NCBI GenBank assembly: GCA_019753175.1
Contig: JAIELK010000013.1
Location: 1 to 64,000 of the forward strand
Direction: 5' to 3'
DNA from: Hyphomonadaceae bacterium
GTDB taxonomy: Bacteria; Pseudomonadota; Alphaproteobacteria; Caulobacterales; Aquidulcibacteraceae
DNA: 64,000 bases
This document shows positions 25,661 to 35,155 of the stretch, in pieces. The notes beneath the pieces are model-generated. The model did not search any database. It was not told the DNA's origin and was given only the letters and a program-made list of their open reading frames with translations. How positions within the stretch are numbered: position 1 is the first letter of the stretch; every line of letters starts with the position of its first letter. The translations under genes were made by a program, and so were the position numbers.

Positions 25661-26443
25661 ATGACTTACCCACTCTTCAATCTCGCCGGCAAAGTGGCGC
25701 TTGTGACCGGCGGCAATGGCGGCATTGGGCTCGGCATGGCCGACGCGTTGGCGCAGGCCGGCGCGGCTGTCGAAATCTGGGGCACCAACGCCGAAAAGAA
25801 TGCGCACGCACTAGATCAACTCAAAGCGCACGGACCCGAGGTCAGTGCGCGCGTCGTCGATGTGTCGCAGGAGTCAAACGTTGTCACCGGCATGCAGGCG
25901 CTGCTGGCCGAGCATGGCCGGCTCGACGCGTGCTTTTCCAATGCCGGCATGGCCAATCGTTGGCGCTCGTTCCTCGACATCGGCGGCGAAGATTACCGTA
26001 AGCTGATGGCGGTCAATCTTGACGGCATGGTGTGGACCATGCGCGAAGCTTGCCGGCACATGCAGGCGCGCGCCGAGGCGGGCGATCCCGGCGGCTCGAT
26101 CGTCGCCGTGGCGAGCATGGCCGCGTACTGGGGCACGCCGCGCGGCGAGGACTACAGCGCCTCGAAAGCGGCGGTGATTTCTGTGGTGAACGGCATCGCC
26201 GTCGAGTTCGCACGCTTCGGCGTGCGCGCCAATTCCATCTGCCCGGGTTGGGTGGCCACCGACATGACGTCGCTCGCGCAGGGCAGCGACAAATTTACCG
26301 ATAATGTCATCGCCCGGGTGCCAATGCGGCGCTGGGGCAGGCCGGAGGAGTTTGGCGGCATCGCCGTCTATCTCGCCAGCGATGCGTCGAGTTTCCACAC
26401 CGGCGACGCGTTGGTGCTCGATGGCGGGTACGGGAAATTCTGA
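25661..26443 (+). CDS. Short-chain dehydrogenase/reductase
   Basis: ATG 25661 gives 260 residues. The Rossmann motif appears as GGNGGIGLG near residue 18, NAG as SNAGMAN near 90, and the catalytic dyad as YSASKAA near 165, preceded by the active Ser (VASMAAYW). GWVATDMT and SDASSFHTGDALVLDGGYG complete a classical SDR. The substrate is not evident; an upstream extension to 25625 is not supported by a ribosome site. It faces bdhA convergently, with 7 bp between the stops. Confidence 0.88.
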   Translation: MTYPLFNLAGKVALVTGGNGGIGLGMADALAQAGAAVEIWGTNAEKNAHALDQLKAHGPEVSARVVDVSQESNVVTGMQALLAEHGRLDACFSNAGMANRWRSFLDIGGEDYRKLMAVNLDGMVWTMREACRHMQARAEAGDPGGSIVAVASMAAYWGTPRGEDYSASKAAVISVVNGIAVEFARFGVRANSICPGWVATDMTSLAQGSDKFTDNVIARVPMRRWGRPEEFGGIAVYLASDASSFHTGDALVLDGGYGKF

Positions 26444-26450
26444 TCCTTGT

Positions 26451-27239
26451 TTAGTGCGCGGTCCAACCGCCGTCGATCGGCAGCGCTGCGCCGGTGATTT
26501 GCGCGGCGGCATCGCTGCATAGAAACACGGCCAGCGCGCCGATCTGCTCGGTGGTCACGAATTGCTTGGTTGCTTGCGCGGCGAGCAGCACGTCGCGAAC
26601 CACGGCCTCCTCCGAGATGCCACGTGCGCGGGCGGTGTCGGGAATCTGCTTCTCGACCAGCGGTGTGCGCACGTAGCCGGGGCAGATGGCGTTGCAGGTG
26701 ATCCCGTGTTCGGCGCCTTCGAGCGCGATCGTCTTGGTGAGGCCGAGCACGCCGTGCTTGGCCGCGACATAGGCAGACTTAAACGGGGAAGCGACCAAAG
26801 CGTGCGCCGAGGCAAGATTGATCACACGGCCCCACTTCTGCGTTTTCATCGCCGCGAAGGTCGCACGTGTGAGGTGGAACGCGCTCGACAGATTGATGGC
26901 GAGGATCGCGTCCCATTTTTCGACCGGGAAGTCCTCGATCGGCGAGACGTGTTGGATGCCCGCGTTGTTGACCACAATGTCGATTCCGCCGAAGGCGGCG
27001 CGCGCCGCGTCCGCGAGCGCTGCGATCTCGGCTGGCTTGGTCATATCGGCGGGGTGATAGATGGCCTGCACGTTGTGCTCAGCCGCGATCCGCGCGCGGA
27101 TGCTCTCGATCTGCGCGGCGTCGCCGAAGCCATTCAAGCTGATGTCTGCCCCTGCCTTCGCCAATGCTTCGGCGATGGCAAGGCCAATACCGCTTGTCGA
27201 GCCGGTGACGACGGCGCGCCTACCTGCGAGTGTCCGCAT
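26451..27239 (-). CDS. bdhA: 3-hydroxybutyrate dehydrogenase
   Basis: The 262-residue SDR has TGSTSGIGLA near residue 14, NNAGIQHVSPIEDFP near 90 and the catalytic segment SAYVAAKHGVLGLTKT near 154. The pattern NNAGIQHVSPIE and QIGALAVFLCSDAAAQITGAALPIDGGW is diagnostic of 3-hydroxybutyrate dehydrogenases. It oxidises 3-hydroxybutyrate to acetoacetate with NAD in polyhydroxybutyrate turnover. No phaZ or acetoacetyl-CoA synthetase is in the window. Confidence 0.9.
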   Translation of the reverse strand: MRTLAGRRAVVTGSTSGIGLAIAEALAKAGADISLNGFGDAAQIESIRARIAAEHNVQAIYHPADMTKPAEIAALADAARAAFGGIDIVVNNAGIQHVSPIEDFPVEKWDAILAINLSSAFHLTRATFAAMKTQKWGRVINLASAHALVASPFKSAYVAAKHGVLGLTKTIALEGAEHGITCNAICPGYVRTPLVEKQIPDTARARGISEEAVVRDVLLAAQATKQFVTTEQIGALAVFLCSDAAAQITGAALPIDGGWTAH

Positions 27240-27272
27240 GGGTTCGAATCCTTCTGGGCAATCGTGAGACCT

Positions 27273-27974
27273 TCACGGCGCCCACAGCGCGGCGATGGGC
27301 GGCATATCAGCCGAGAACAGCGCTGCGACGGGTGCGACGTTCTGCGCTTGCGAGAGCGCGCGTCCCAGTCGCTGACGCTTGTCCTCGCCGGTAATTAGCA
27401 GCATCACTTCACCGGCGCGCGCGAGCTTGGCGCGCGTCAACGTCAGGCGTTGCGCGGCGCCGTCTGCGCCAGGCGCTTCGAGCGCGATCACGGCGCGAGG
27501 GTTTCGCGGATCGAGCGCGCTCGCGAGCGCGGGGGAATTCGCAAACCAGGAGGCGGTGTGCGCATCGATCCCCATGCCCATGACGGCGATGTCGATTTTC
27601 AACGGCGCGTACGCAGCGTCCGCGCGCATGGCGGCGTCTTCGGGCGACGCCGCATCGGCATACATCGGAACCAGCCGCGCGCCCTTCTCAAGGGCCGGCG
27701 CCAGCGCGCGCCGCAGCATCGCTTCGTTCGAGGCGGCGTCGGTTGGCGGCACGAAACGCTCGTCCACAAGGGCGAACGTGACTTTCGCCCAATCGAGCGG
27801 CATGCGCGCGAGCAGGGCGTAGACAGGCTCGGGCGTCGAGCCGCCGGACAGTGCGGCGCAGGCGGCGTTCCGCTCGTGCAAAGCATCGCTCAGCGTTTCG
27901 CAAATCTTCCCCGCCGCCGCTGCGTGGAGTTGGGCGCGATCCTGAAAGCAGACGAGTGGTGTGGACAGCGTCAT
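27273..27974 (-). CDS. pgl: 6-phosphogluconolactonase
   Basis: The ATG at 27974 shares one base with the galU stop (TGATG), giving 233 residues. LSGGSTPEPVYALLA and VTFALVDERFVPPTDAASN are the family signatures, and GMGIDAHTASWF marks the sugar-phosphate site. The enzyme hydrolyses 6-phosphogluconolactone in the oxidative pentose-phosphate or Entner-Doudoroff route. Zwf and Edd are not in this window, but transaldolase and transketolase lie 2-4 kb away. Confidence 0.9.
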   Translation of the reverse strand: MTLSTPLVCFQDRAQLHAAAAGKICETLSDALHERNAACAALSGGSTPEPVYALLARMPLDWAKVTFALVDERFVPPTDAASNEAMLRRALAPALEKGARLVPMYADAASPEDAAMRADAAYAPLKIDIAVMGMGIDAHTASWFANSPALASALDPRNPRAVIALEAPGADGAAQRLTLTRAKLARAGEVMLLITGEDKRQRLGRALSQAQNVAPVAALFSADMPPIAALWAP

Positions 27975-28867
27975 CAGCTCCGCTTTGTCAGTTCGTCGCG
28001 CAGCGTCGCGGCCGCGCGCGCGCCGTATTCGGCGTTGGCAAGCGCGAACGCGGCGTTGGCGCGCAGATAGCCGAGCTTGTCGCCGCAATCGTAAGTGACG
28101 CCCTCGTACTCGAGCGCGTGGAAGCTTTGCGTCTGCATCAGCCGCGCCATGGCGTCCGTGAGCTGGATTTCTCCGCCGGCGCCGGGCGCTTGCGATGCGA
28201 GCAGGTCGAAGATCTCCGGCTGCAGGATGTAGCGCCCGCTGATGAAGAGATTGGAGGGCGCTTGTTCGCGTTTCGGCTTTTCCACCATGCCCTTCATCTT
28301 GATCATGCGCCCGTCCCGGCTTTCCGGCGTGATCACGCCATAGAGTTCAGGCGTGTCGGTCGGCTCCACCGCGATGATGTTGCCGCCGGTCTTTGCGTAA
28401 GCGTTGGCCATCTGCGCCAGGCACGAGGGTTGCGCCATCATCAGCATGTCAGGCAGCATCACCGCGAACGGTTCGTCGCCGACAATGTCGCGCGCACACC
28501 AGACCGCGTGGCCAAGCCCCAAGGCGGCTTGTTGGCGCACGAAGCTCATCGACCCCGCAGGCCGGATGGGTGCTTCGATCTCCTTGAGCTGGGCAGTCTT
28601 GCCCTTGTCCCGGAGCGTGACCTCGAGTTCGTAGGCGCGGTCGAAATAGTCCTCGATCGCCCCTTTGTTGCGCCCGGTGACGAAGACGATGTGCTCGATG
28701 CCGGCATCGAGCGCTTCGTCGACGACGTACTGGATCGCGGGTCGATCAAAGACCGGCAGCATCTCCTTCGGGATCGCCTTGGTGGCCGGCAGCACCCGTG
28801 TCCCAAAGCCCGCGACCGGGAGCACCGCTTTCCGTAGCGGTCGAGAGAGAGGTGGGGCGCTATTCAT
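27974..28867 (-). CDS. galU: UTP-glucose-1-phosphate uridylyltransferase
   Basis: ATG 28867 has AAGGGAG 6-12 bases upstream and gives 297 residues. The nucleotidyltransferase loop AGFGTRVLPATKAIPKEMLP lies at residues about 19-38 and FVRQQAALGLGHAVW near 105. VTGRNKGAIEDYFD and GVTYDCGDKLGYLRAN are typical of GalU. The product UDP-glucose feeds envelope polysaccharide and glucan synthesis. It heads a two-gene unit with pgl. Confidence 0.95.
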   Translation of the reverse strand: MNSAPPLSRPLRKAVLPVAGFGTRVLPATKAIPKEMLPVFDRPAIQYVVDEALDAGIEHIVFVTGRNKGAIEDYFDRAYELEVTLRDKGKTAQLKEIEAPIRPAGSMSFVRQQAALGLGHAVWCARDIVGDEPFAVMLPDMLMMAQPSCLAQMANAYAKTGGNIIAVEPTDTPELYGVITPESRDGRMIKMKGMVEKPKREQAPSNLFISGRYILQPEIFDLLASQAPGAGGEIQLTDAMARLMQTQSFHALEYEGVTYDCGDKLGYLRANAAFALANAEYGARAAATLRDELTKRS

Positions 28868-29033
28868 TGTGTCTCCCTTGCGGCGCTGCAGCATGCGCGG
28901 ATCCCGCCGACCTTAGACCTTAACAACTTGCAACGATCAATCGGGTCGTGAACCTCAGATTCGGCTTGAATTCAGCTTTTTCGGATAACATGTGCTGGCA
29001 ACCGACAGAATGACGGACGTTGCGACGACGCGA

Positions 29034-29047
29034 GTGACCGGCGTCAC
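29034..29047. promoter_or_regulatory. GTGAC-N4-GTCAC palindrome upstream of a small membrane gene
   Basis: Perfect 5-bp arms with a 4-bp CGGC spacer lie 96 bp before the ATG at 29143. The arms are the same as in the CRP-like site at 14519-14532. They may bind the same regulator. Confidence 0.4.
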
Positions 29048-29142
29048 GGACACAGTCTCTTCGGCACCGCAAAAACAGATTTGCCATAACGGCAACCCTT
29101 TGCTAACAGGCCGGTCGCTCCGGTCCGGTGGAGTCTTCGGTA

Positions 29143-29430
29143 ATGTCGCCCTCACAGTCAAAAGCCACAGCTCGCGGCGTCGTCACGAGCTTCGTCGCCG
29201 GCGCTAGTGCAATGGTGGCCGTGGGCCTCATTGTGCCGGTGGCGGTCCAGGGCGGGCTTGCGATCCGCGAGGCGTTCGCCTCGACCATGGTGGCGGAAGC
29301 GCCGCCGATCGCGCCGCTGGACGTCGCCGCTGTGCAAGCGCAGTTGGCAGAGGCCGAGCGCGCTGTCGAGGAAAGCCGCGTCGCGACCGCCGATGAGGTC
29401 GCGCGTCTGGATCGTCTCTCGGGGCGTTGA
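29143..29430 (+). CDS. Small membrane protein with TM and coiled coil
   Basis: The ATG at 29143 (GGAG about 11 bases upstream; a GTG at 29128 is an alternative) gives 95 residues. One hydrophobic helix (about residues 14-35, SFVAGASAMVAVGLIVPVAV) precedes a heptad-like helix EAERAVEESRVATADEVARLD near the C-terminus. No family is recognised. It is convergent with the transaldolase gene, 5 bp away. The leader contains the palindrome at 29034 and a TTGCC/GGCAA dyad. Confidence 0.6.
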   Translation: MSPSQSKATARGVVTSFVAGASAMVAVGLIVPVAVQGGLAIREAFASTMVAEAPPIAPLDVAAVQAQLAEAERAVEESRVATADEVARLDRLSGR

Positions 29431-29435
29431 TCGCC

Positions 29436-30089
29436 CTACAAGATCGACTGCCCGGTCGCCTTCCAGTCCTTCAAGAACGCCTCAAGACCGGCGTCCGTTA
29501 GGATGTGCTTGTAGAGGGCCTTGAACACGGCCGGTGGGATGGTGGCGCAGTCGGCGCCGGCAATGGCTGCGTCCCGCACATGGCCCACGCCGCGGATCGA
29601 GGCGGCGAGGATTTGCGTCTGGAAGTCGTAGTTATCGTAGATCGCGCGGATCTCTCGGATCAGGCCCATGCCGTCCTGCCCGTTATCGTCGAGGCGGCCA
29701 AGAAACGGCGAGATGAAGGTCGCGTTCGCCTTCGCCGCAAGCAGTGCTTGGGTCGAGGAGAAGCAAAGCGTCACGTTGCAGGGATGGCCTTCCGCCTCCA
29801 GCGTCTTGCAGGCGCGCAAACCTTCTTGGGTCAGCGGCACTTTGACCACAATGTTGGCGGCGACGCCGCGCAGCTTGCGGCCTTCGGCCAGCATGGTTTC
29901 GTAATCCTGGGCAACCACTTCAGCGCTCACTGGACCAGGCACTGCTGTGCAAATCTGGTGCAGTGTATCGAAAAAGTCGCCGCCGGCCTTGGCCACGAGG
30001 GACGGATTGGTGGTGACGCCGTCGACGAGCCCGGTTTCAGCGAGCGTTTTCAGCTCCTTGGCGTCGGCGCTGTCGATGAAAATCTGCAT
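29436..30089 (-). CDS. tal: Transaldolase (TalC / fructose-6-phosphate aldolase type)
   Basis: The 217-residue small transaldolase begins [20 protein letters not shown]. The Schiff-base Lys is in NIVVKVPLT, at residue 83. [15 protein letters not shown] and [13 protein letters not shown] complete the pattern. These compact proteins catalyse dihydroxyacetone transfer between sugar phosphates, or act as fructose-6-phosphate aldolase; the sequence cannot fully separate the two. Together with the divergent transketolase, which starts 110 bp away, it supplies the non-oxidative pentose-phosphate pathway. Confidence 0.92.
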   Translation of the reverse strand: MQIFIDSADAKELKTLAETGLVDGVTTNPSLVAKAGGDFFDTLHQICTAVPGPVSAEVVAQDYETMLAEGRKLRGVAANIVVKVPLTQEGLRACKTLEAEGHPCNVTLCFSSTQALLAAKANATFISPFLGRLDDNGQDGMGLIREIRAIYDNYDFQTQILAASIRGVGHVRDAAIAGADCATIPPAVFKALYKHILTDAGLEAFLKDWKATGQSIL

Positions 30090-30199
30090 GTCTGACTCCG
30101 TGGCCGCATTTGCATGCTCGCGCTTCGCTGATACCTGAGCCCGGCCTATCGGGCAAAGCGGCCGAATCGGCGCTAAACAGCCTCAACTAAGGACGAGGC

Positions 30200-32191
30200 A
30201 TGACAAACACCGAAATGTTCGAGGGCGTCGCGGCGAAAGACTTGGCGAACGCCGTGCGCGCTTTGGCGATGGACGCCGTCGAGCGGGCGAAGTCCGGCCA
30301 TCCCGGCATGCCTATGGGCATGGCGGACGCCGCCACCGTCCTGTTTTCGCGTTTTTTGAAGTTCGACGCGTCGGAGCCGCGCTGGCCCGACCGCGACCGC
30401 TTTGTGCTGTCGGCGGGGCACGGCTCGATGCTGCTGTATGCGTTGCTGCACCTCACCGGTTACGCGGACATGACGATCGAGGAGATCAAGCGCTTCCGGC
30501 AGCTCGGCTCAAGGACGCCCGGCCATCCCGAATACGGCCATGCCGACGGTGTCGAGACCACCACCGGGCCGCTCGGGCAGGGGCTGGCCAATGCGGTCGG
30601 AATGGCGATGGCGGAGGCGCACCTGAACGCCCGCTTCGGGGACGCACTGGTGAATCATCGCACCTGGGTTGTCGCCGGCGACGGCTGCCTGATGGAGGGC
30701 ATCAGCCAGGAGGCGATTGCGCTCGCCGGCCGCCAGAAGCTCAACAAGCTGATCGTGATCTGGGACGACAACTCGATTTCCATCGACGGCGCGGTCTCGC
30801 TTGCAGACGCGACGGATCAGAAGGCGCGCTTCGCCGCCAGCGGATGGAGCGTGCTCGCCTGCGACGGTCACGACACCGCTGACGTGACCCGTGCGTTCGA
30901 GGCGGCGATGGGGTCGGACAAGCCGGTGCTGATCGCCTGCAAGACAACGATCGGTTTTGGCGCGCCGAAAAAGGCGGGTACCGCCAAGGCGCATGGAGAG
31001 CCGCTTGGCGCGGAAGAACTCGAAGCCGCGAAGTTGGCGCTCGGCTGGCCACACCCGCCCTTTGAAATACCTGCCAGCATCCGCGCGGCGTGGCGAAAGA
31101 TCGGCGCGCGCGGTGCGGGTGAGCGAGAGGCGTGGGAGCAGCGGTTGAAGCGTTCGCCGCATCGCGATGCGTTCGCCGCGGCGATGACAGGCGAGACGGT
31201 AGAAGCAGCGGTTGCGGCGCTGGGTCAGCATGCTGCGAAGATGGCGGCTGAAAGGCCGGCCCTGGCCACCCGCGCCGCTTCAGGCGCCGCAATCGACGCG
31301 ATGTTCGCCGCTGTGCCGGAGCTGATTGGCGGTTCGGCCGACCTTACCGGATCGAACAACACGCTCGCCAAAGGCGCGACCGACTTCACGCCGGAGAACC
31401 GCCTTGGCCGCTACGTCCGTTACGGCGTTCGCGAACACGGCATGGCGGCGGCGATGAACGGCATGGCGCTGCACGGCGGCGTCATTCCGTATGGCGGCAC
31501 CTTTCTCTGTTTTGCGGATTATGCGCGCCCTGCGATCAGGCTTGCCGCACTCATGGGCGTGCGCGTCATCCATGTGATGACCCATGACTCGATTGGCTTG
31601 GGCGAAGATGGCCCGACGCACCAGCCCGTGGAGCACTTGGCCAGCCTGCGGGCTATTCCCAATCTCCACGTCTACAGGCCAGCAGACGCGGTTGAAGCTG
31701 CCGAGTGCTGGCAAGCCGCGCTGCTGCGCGACGATGGCCCGAGCGTGCTGGCGCTGTCGCGGCAGGCGACGCCGGCGCTGCGCACCGATGCCAGCGAGAA
31801 TCATTCGGCGCGCGGCGCGTACGAGCTGTTCCCGGCGGAAGGCGGCGCGTCGCGCGTGGCGTTATTCGCAACCGGGACCGAGGTTGCGATCGCGGCGAAG
31901 GCGCGAGAGCTGTTGCAGGCTGACGGGGTGCCGACGCGCGTGATTTCAGCGCCGTGCTTCGAGCTGTTTGAGGGTCAGGACGACGATTATCAGAATGCGG
32001 TATGCGGAGATGACGACGAGCTGAAGATTGGCGTTGAGGCAGGCGTTGGGCAGGGCTGGCTCGAAGCCTTTGGGCTCGACGCCTTCGTTGGCATGTCCAG
32101 CTTCGGCGCCTCCGCGCCGGCCAAGGACGCGTATGCCCACTTCGGGATCACGCCAGAGGCCATTGCCGAGACGGCCAGGGCGCTGATCTAG
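30200..32191 (+). CDS. tkt: Transketolase
   Basis: The 663 residues match transketolase length. The thiamine diphosphate motif [13 protein letters not shown] is near residue 159, the N-terminal [19 protein letters not shown] is typical, and the C-terminal half has [17 protein letters not shown] and [19 protein letters not shown]. The enzyme shifts two-carbon units between sugar phosphates. It is divergent from the transaldolase gene, so both may respond to the same upstream signals. Confidence 0.96.
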   Translation: MTNTEMFEGVAAKDLANAVRALAMDAVERAKSGHPGMPMGMADAATVLFSRFLKFDASEPRWPDRDRFVLSAGHGSMLLYALLHLTGYADMTIEEIKRFRQLGSRTPGHPEYGHADGVETTTGPLGQGLANAVGMAMAEAHLNARFGDALVNHRTWVVAGDGCLMEGISQEAIALAGRQKLNKLIVIWDDNSISIDGAVSLADATDQKARFAASGWSVLACDGHDTADVTRAFEAAMGSDKPVLIACKTTIGFGAPKKAGTAKAHGEPLGAEELEAAKLALGWPHPPFEIPASIRAAWRKIGARGAGEREAWEQRLKRSPHRDAFAAAMTGETVEAAVAALGQHAAKMAAERPALATRAASGAAIDAMFAAVPELIGGSADLTGSNNTLAKGATDFTPENRLGRYVRYGVREHGMAAAMNGMALHGGVIPYGGTFLCFADYARPAIRLAALMGVRVIHVMTHDSIGLGEDGPTHQPVEHLASLRAIPNLHVYRPADAVEAAECWQAALLRDDGPSVLALSRQATPALRTDASENHSARGAYELFPAEGGASRVALFATGTEVAIAAKARELLQADGVPTRVISAPCFELFEGQDDDYQNAVCGDDDELKIGVEAGVGQGWLEAFGLDAFVGMSSFGASAPAKDAYAHFGITPEAIAETARALI

Positions 32192-32242
32192 CACGCCCTG
32201 TGGGCGAGTGCGGTCCGCGTAACAAGCCCAGCACGTAGATCT

Positions 32243-32260
32243 CGTTGCATACGTGCAACG
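32243..32260. promoter_or_regulatory. 18-bp palindromic operator upstream of the TonB receptor gene
   Basis: CGTTGCATACGTGCAACG has perfect 7-bp arms (32243-32249 and 32254-32260) around a 4-bp core. It lies 120 bp before the receptor ATG. The shape suits a dimeric regulator such as a LacI or GntR protein, as found for sugar-specific TonB receptors in related bacteria. Confidence 0.55.
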
Positions 32261-32379
32261 CGCGGGGTTGGATTTTGTGCCGCGGATTGTCCACGGCCTC
32301 GGATAAGGGCAAGCTTCACCGCTGAGCCAAACCGCATTGCGCTGTTTTGTCGAGATTTTGGCCGGCTGGGAGGAATTCG

Positions 32380-35046
32380 ATGACGACGCCAAAGGGGAAT
32401 TCGTTGCGCTTGAGCCTTGGTGCGAGTGCGCGCGCGCTATTGTTCGCAACGGGGATGCTGTCGGCGGCTTCGCCGGCGTTGGCGCAAGAGGTCGACGAAG
32501 AGGAGATCGTCGTCACCGCAACCCAGCGAAGCCAAGCGCTTCAGGACGTCCCGGTGGCCGTAACTCCTGTTACCGCGGCCATGATCGAGAATTCGGGCAT
32601 TCGCGACATTCAAGACCTCACGTCAGTTGCGCCATCGTTGCAGTTCAACGTGTCGGAGAGCGAAGCCTCGGCGACGGCGCGCCTGCGCGGCGTCGGAACG
32701 CAAGGCTCCAACCCGGGCCTTGAATCGGCGGTCGGCATTTTCGTCGACGGTGTCTATCGCGCGCGCAACGGCGTGGCGCTGACCGATCTTGGCGATTTGC
32801 GTCAGATCGAAGTGCTGCGCGGCCCGCAAGGCACGCTGTTCGGACGCAACACCTCGGCGGGTCTGATCACGATCTCAACGGCGGCGCCGAATCTGGGCGA
32901 GTACCTCGCGAACGCGGAAGCGACCTATGGCGACTTTGCTGAGTCGCGCGTGTCCGCCAGCGTCAACATCCCGCTGTCCGAGAACGAAGTCGCGCTGCGT
33001 CTCTTCGGCGCCTACGCTTCGCGTGACGGCTTCATCGACACCAACGTCGATGGCGCCAACCCGCTCAATCTCGGCGTCGCGCCGAACCAAGGGGCGGGTG
33101 ACTCGAACACGCGGCAGGTGTTCACGGTACGCGGCCAGTTGGCGTGGGAATTCTCGCCCGACCTCTACATGCGGGTGATCGGCGATTTCAGCGAGCGGGA
33201 CGAAGCCTGCTGCGCGGCGCAAATCTACGATCCCGAGCTGCTGAACGGCAATCCAGTCACCAATCTCAATTCACTGGGCGTGGAAAGTGCGCCCGTGTTG
33301 TTCGGCACTGGCCGCCAACAATGGGTCGCCAACTTGGGCGGCTATGGCCCGAACGTGAACCCCGGCAATCCGCTCGGCGCGCTGGGCGCCGGCAATATCG
33401 GCGACCGCAGCGCCTTCACCAACCGCGGCTACCCGGCCGAAGTGCAGGACCGCGGCGTTTCGGTCGAGTTCAACTGGGACGCGCCGCTTGGCTCATTCAC
33501 TTCGATCACGGCGTTTCGTGTGTGGACCTCGGCGGGGGGCAGCGACTCTGACTATTCGCAAGCCGATCTCGTCTACGTGCCCCAAGGCGACGAAGTCGGC
33601 ACGGAGTATCGCACCTTCACGCAGGAGTTTCGTCTGGCGGGTACGGCGGGGCCGGTCGACTGGTTGCTCGGCGCGTTCCTGTCAACGGAAGCGGTGGATC
33701 GTGACTTCTCGTTCCGCACCGGATCGCAATACGGCACGTACTTCGCCGGTCTGGACAGCTTGATCTCCGGCGGTAGCGTCGGTGTGGGCATCGGCGTTGC
33801 GCCGAGCGGGGGCTTGCTGGGCTCGTTGTACAACGCACTGGCGGCAGTGCCGGCAGGCGGCGGCTATGCCGACCGGCACCGGCAGACCGGCGACACCCAG
33901 GCGCTGTTCACCCACAACATCATTTCGCTCACCGACCGCACCGATCTCACCATCGGCCTGCGCTACACCCATGAGGACAAAGAGCTGAGCTCTGACTTCA
34001 ACACTTTCTTTGATGTGAGCGCACAGCGTGCGGGGACCGCGACCGCGTTCGGCGTCGGCGCCTTTGGCAATTGCAACCCGCTTCTGCAGCCGGCGAACGC
34101 CACCCAGCGGCTGATCGTCGGCGCGCTCCGCTCCGGCTATTGCGTGCCCTGGCTGCGCAACGACTTGGATGCGGTGGGCTACGATCAGACCCGCTCGGAA
34201 AACGAATGGTCCGGCGTCATCTCGCTGCGGCAGGAATTGGCGGATCGCATCTCGGTCTACGGCTCGGTCTCGCGCGGTTATAAGGGCGGGGGCTTCAACC
34301 TCGACCGTAACTTCGACTTCACCTATCTCGGCGGCACTCCGAACTCGGCCTTCGACGCCGAGCTGGTTGATGCCTATGAGATCGGGTTGAAGAGCGGCTG
34401 GTTTGGCGGCGATCTGCTGATCAACTTGGCTGTCTTCCAGAACCAATTCGAGAACTTCCAGCTCAACACCTTCAACGGCATCCAGTTCGTGGTGACGACG
34501 GTGCCCGAGGTGAACAGTGAAGGCGCTGAGCTCGACGTCATTTGGCGCACGCCGATCGAAGGGCTCTCGTTCCAAGGCGGTGTTGCGTACACCGACGCGA
34601 CCTACGGCGAGGACACCGGCTGGGTAGCGGCGAACCGCAACCCGATCACCGGCGACCTGACGTTGGCGCGGCTCCCGAATAGCCAGCTGACCAATGCGCC
34701 CGAATGGACGGCCACGACAGCGTTCACCTACGAGCGGCCGATCTTCAACGGCGCGATGAACCTGTTGGCCTACATCGACGCGCGCTATGTTGACGATCAG
34801 AACACCGGCTCCGACCTGCGGCCATCCAAGCTGCAGCCGGCATATACGCTGGTGAACGCTCGTCTGGGACTCACCGAGATCAACGAACACTTCTCGGTCG
34901 AGCTCTGGGCGCGCAATCTGCTCGACGAAGAGTACGCGCAGATTATGTTCGACGTGCCGCTGCAACAGGGCACTGCTGGGCCGACCCAGGGCGCGTTCCT
35001 GGGCGACCCGCGCACCTACGGCGTGACGCTGCGCGCGCGCTACTAG
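32380..35046 (+). CDS. TonB-dependent outer membrane receptor
   Basis: ATG 32380 has GGGAGGAATTCG upstream and gives 888 residues. A signal peptide ends near SAASPALAQ, followed by the TonB-box-like EEIVVTATQ near residue 43. The plug (about 50-165) includes GVYRARNGVALTDLGDLRQIEVLRGPQGTLFGRNTSAG-type sequence, and the barrel ends in the aromatic YGVTLRARY. The YRARNG and QGTLFGRN features fit the large CirA-like subgroup common in Caulobacterales and Sphingomonadales. The ligand is unknown. No adjacent transporter or regulator gene identifies it. Confidence 0.95.
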   Translation: MTTPKGNSLRLSLGASARALLFATGMLSAASPALAQEVDEEEIVVTATQRSQALQDVPVAVTPVTAAMIENSGIRDIQDLTSVAPSLQFNVSESEASATARLRGVGTQGSNPGLESAVGIFVDGVYRARNGVALTDLGDLRQIEVLRGPQGTLFGRNTSAGLITISTAAPNLGEYLANAEATYGDFAESRVSASVNIPLSENEVALRLFGAYASRDGFIDTNVDGANPLNLGVAPNQGAGDSNTRQVFTVRGQLAWEFSPDLYMRVIGDFSERDEACCAAQIYDPELLNGNPVTNLNSLGVESAPVLFGTGRQQWVANLGGYGPNVNPGNPLGALGAGNIGDRSAFTNRGYPAEVQDRGVSVEFNWDAPLGSFTSITAFRVWTSAGGSDSDYSQADLVYVPQGDEVGTEYRTFTQEFRLAGTAGPVDWLLGAFLSTEAVDRDFSFRTGSQYGTYFAGLDSLISGGSVGVGIGVAPSGGLLGSLYNALAAVPAGGGYADRHRQTGDTQALFTHNIISLTDRTDLTIGLRYTHEDKELSSDFNTFFDVSAQRAGTATAFGVGAFGNCNPLLQPANATQRLIVGALRSGYCVPWLRNDLDAVGYDQTRSENEWSGVISLRQELADRISVYGSVSRGYKGGGFNLDRNFDFTYLGGTPNSAFDAELVDAYEIGLKSGWFGGDLLINLAVFQNQFENFQLNTFNGIQFVVTTVPEVNSEGAELDVIWRTPIEGLSFQGGVAYTDATYGEDTGWVAANRNPITGDLTLARLPNSQLTNAPEWTATTAFTYERPIFNGAMNLLAYIDARYVDDQNTGSDLRPSKLQPAYTLVNARLGLTEINEHFSVELWARNLLDEEYAQIMFDVPLQQGTAGPTQGAFLGDPRTYGVTLRARY

Positions 35047-35067
35047 ACCAACACAGGGGAGACGCTA

Positions 35068-35100
35068 AGGGCCGGGCTTCGAAACCCGGCCCTCTTCTTT
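35068..35100 (+). terminator. Rho-independent terminator after the TonB receptor gene
   Basis: AGGGCCGGG at 35068-35076 pairs with CCCGGCCCT at 35085-35093 across an 8-nt loop, followed by a T-rich tract. It sits 22 bp after the receptor stop. Confidence 0.85.
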
Positions 35101-35155
35101 CTTCGGGTGGCGCGAGCGGCTCGACAGGCGCGGCGGCAGGCGCCATGTGTGCGCC

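Noticed and set aside
33682-34965. 427-residue open frame opposite the TonB receptor gene
   Set aside because: Antisense frame caused by high GC third positions; no motif or ribosome site.
35100-35155. Possible B12 riboswitch before cobT
   Set aside because: The gap is too short and has no B12-box sequence.
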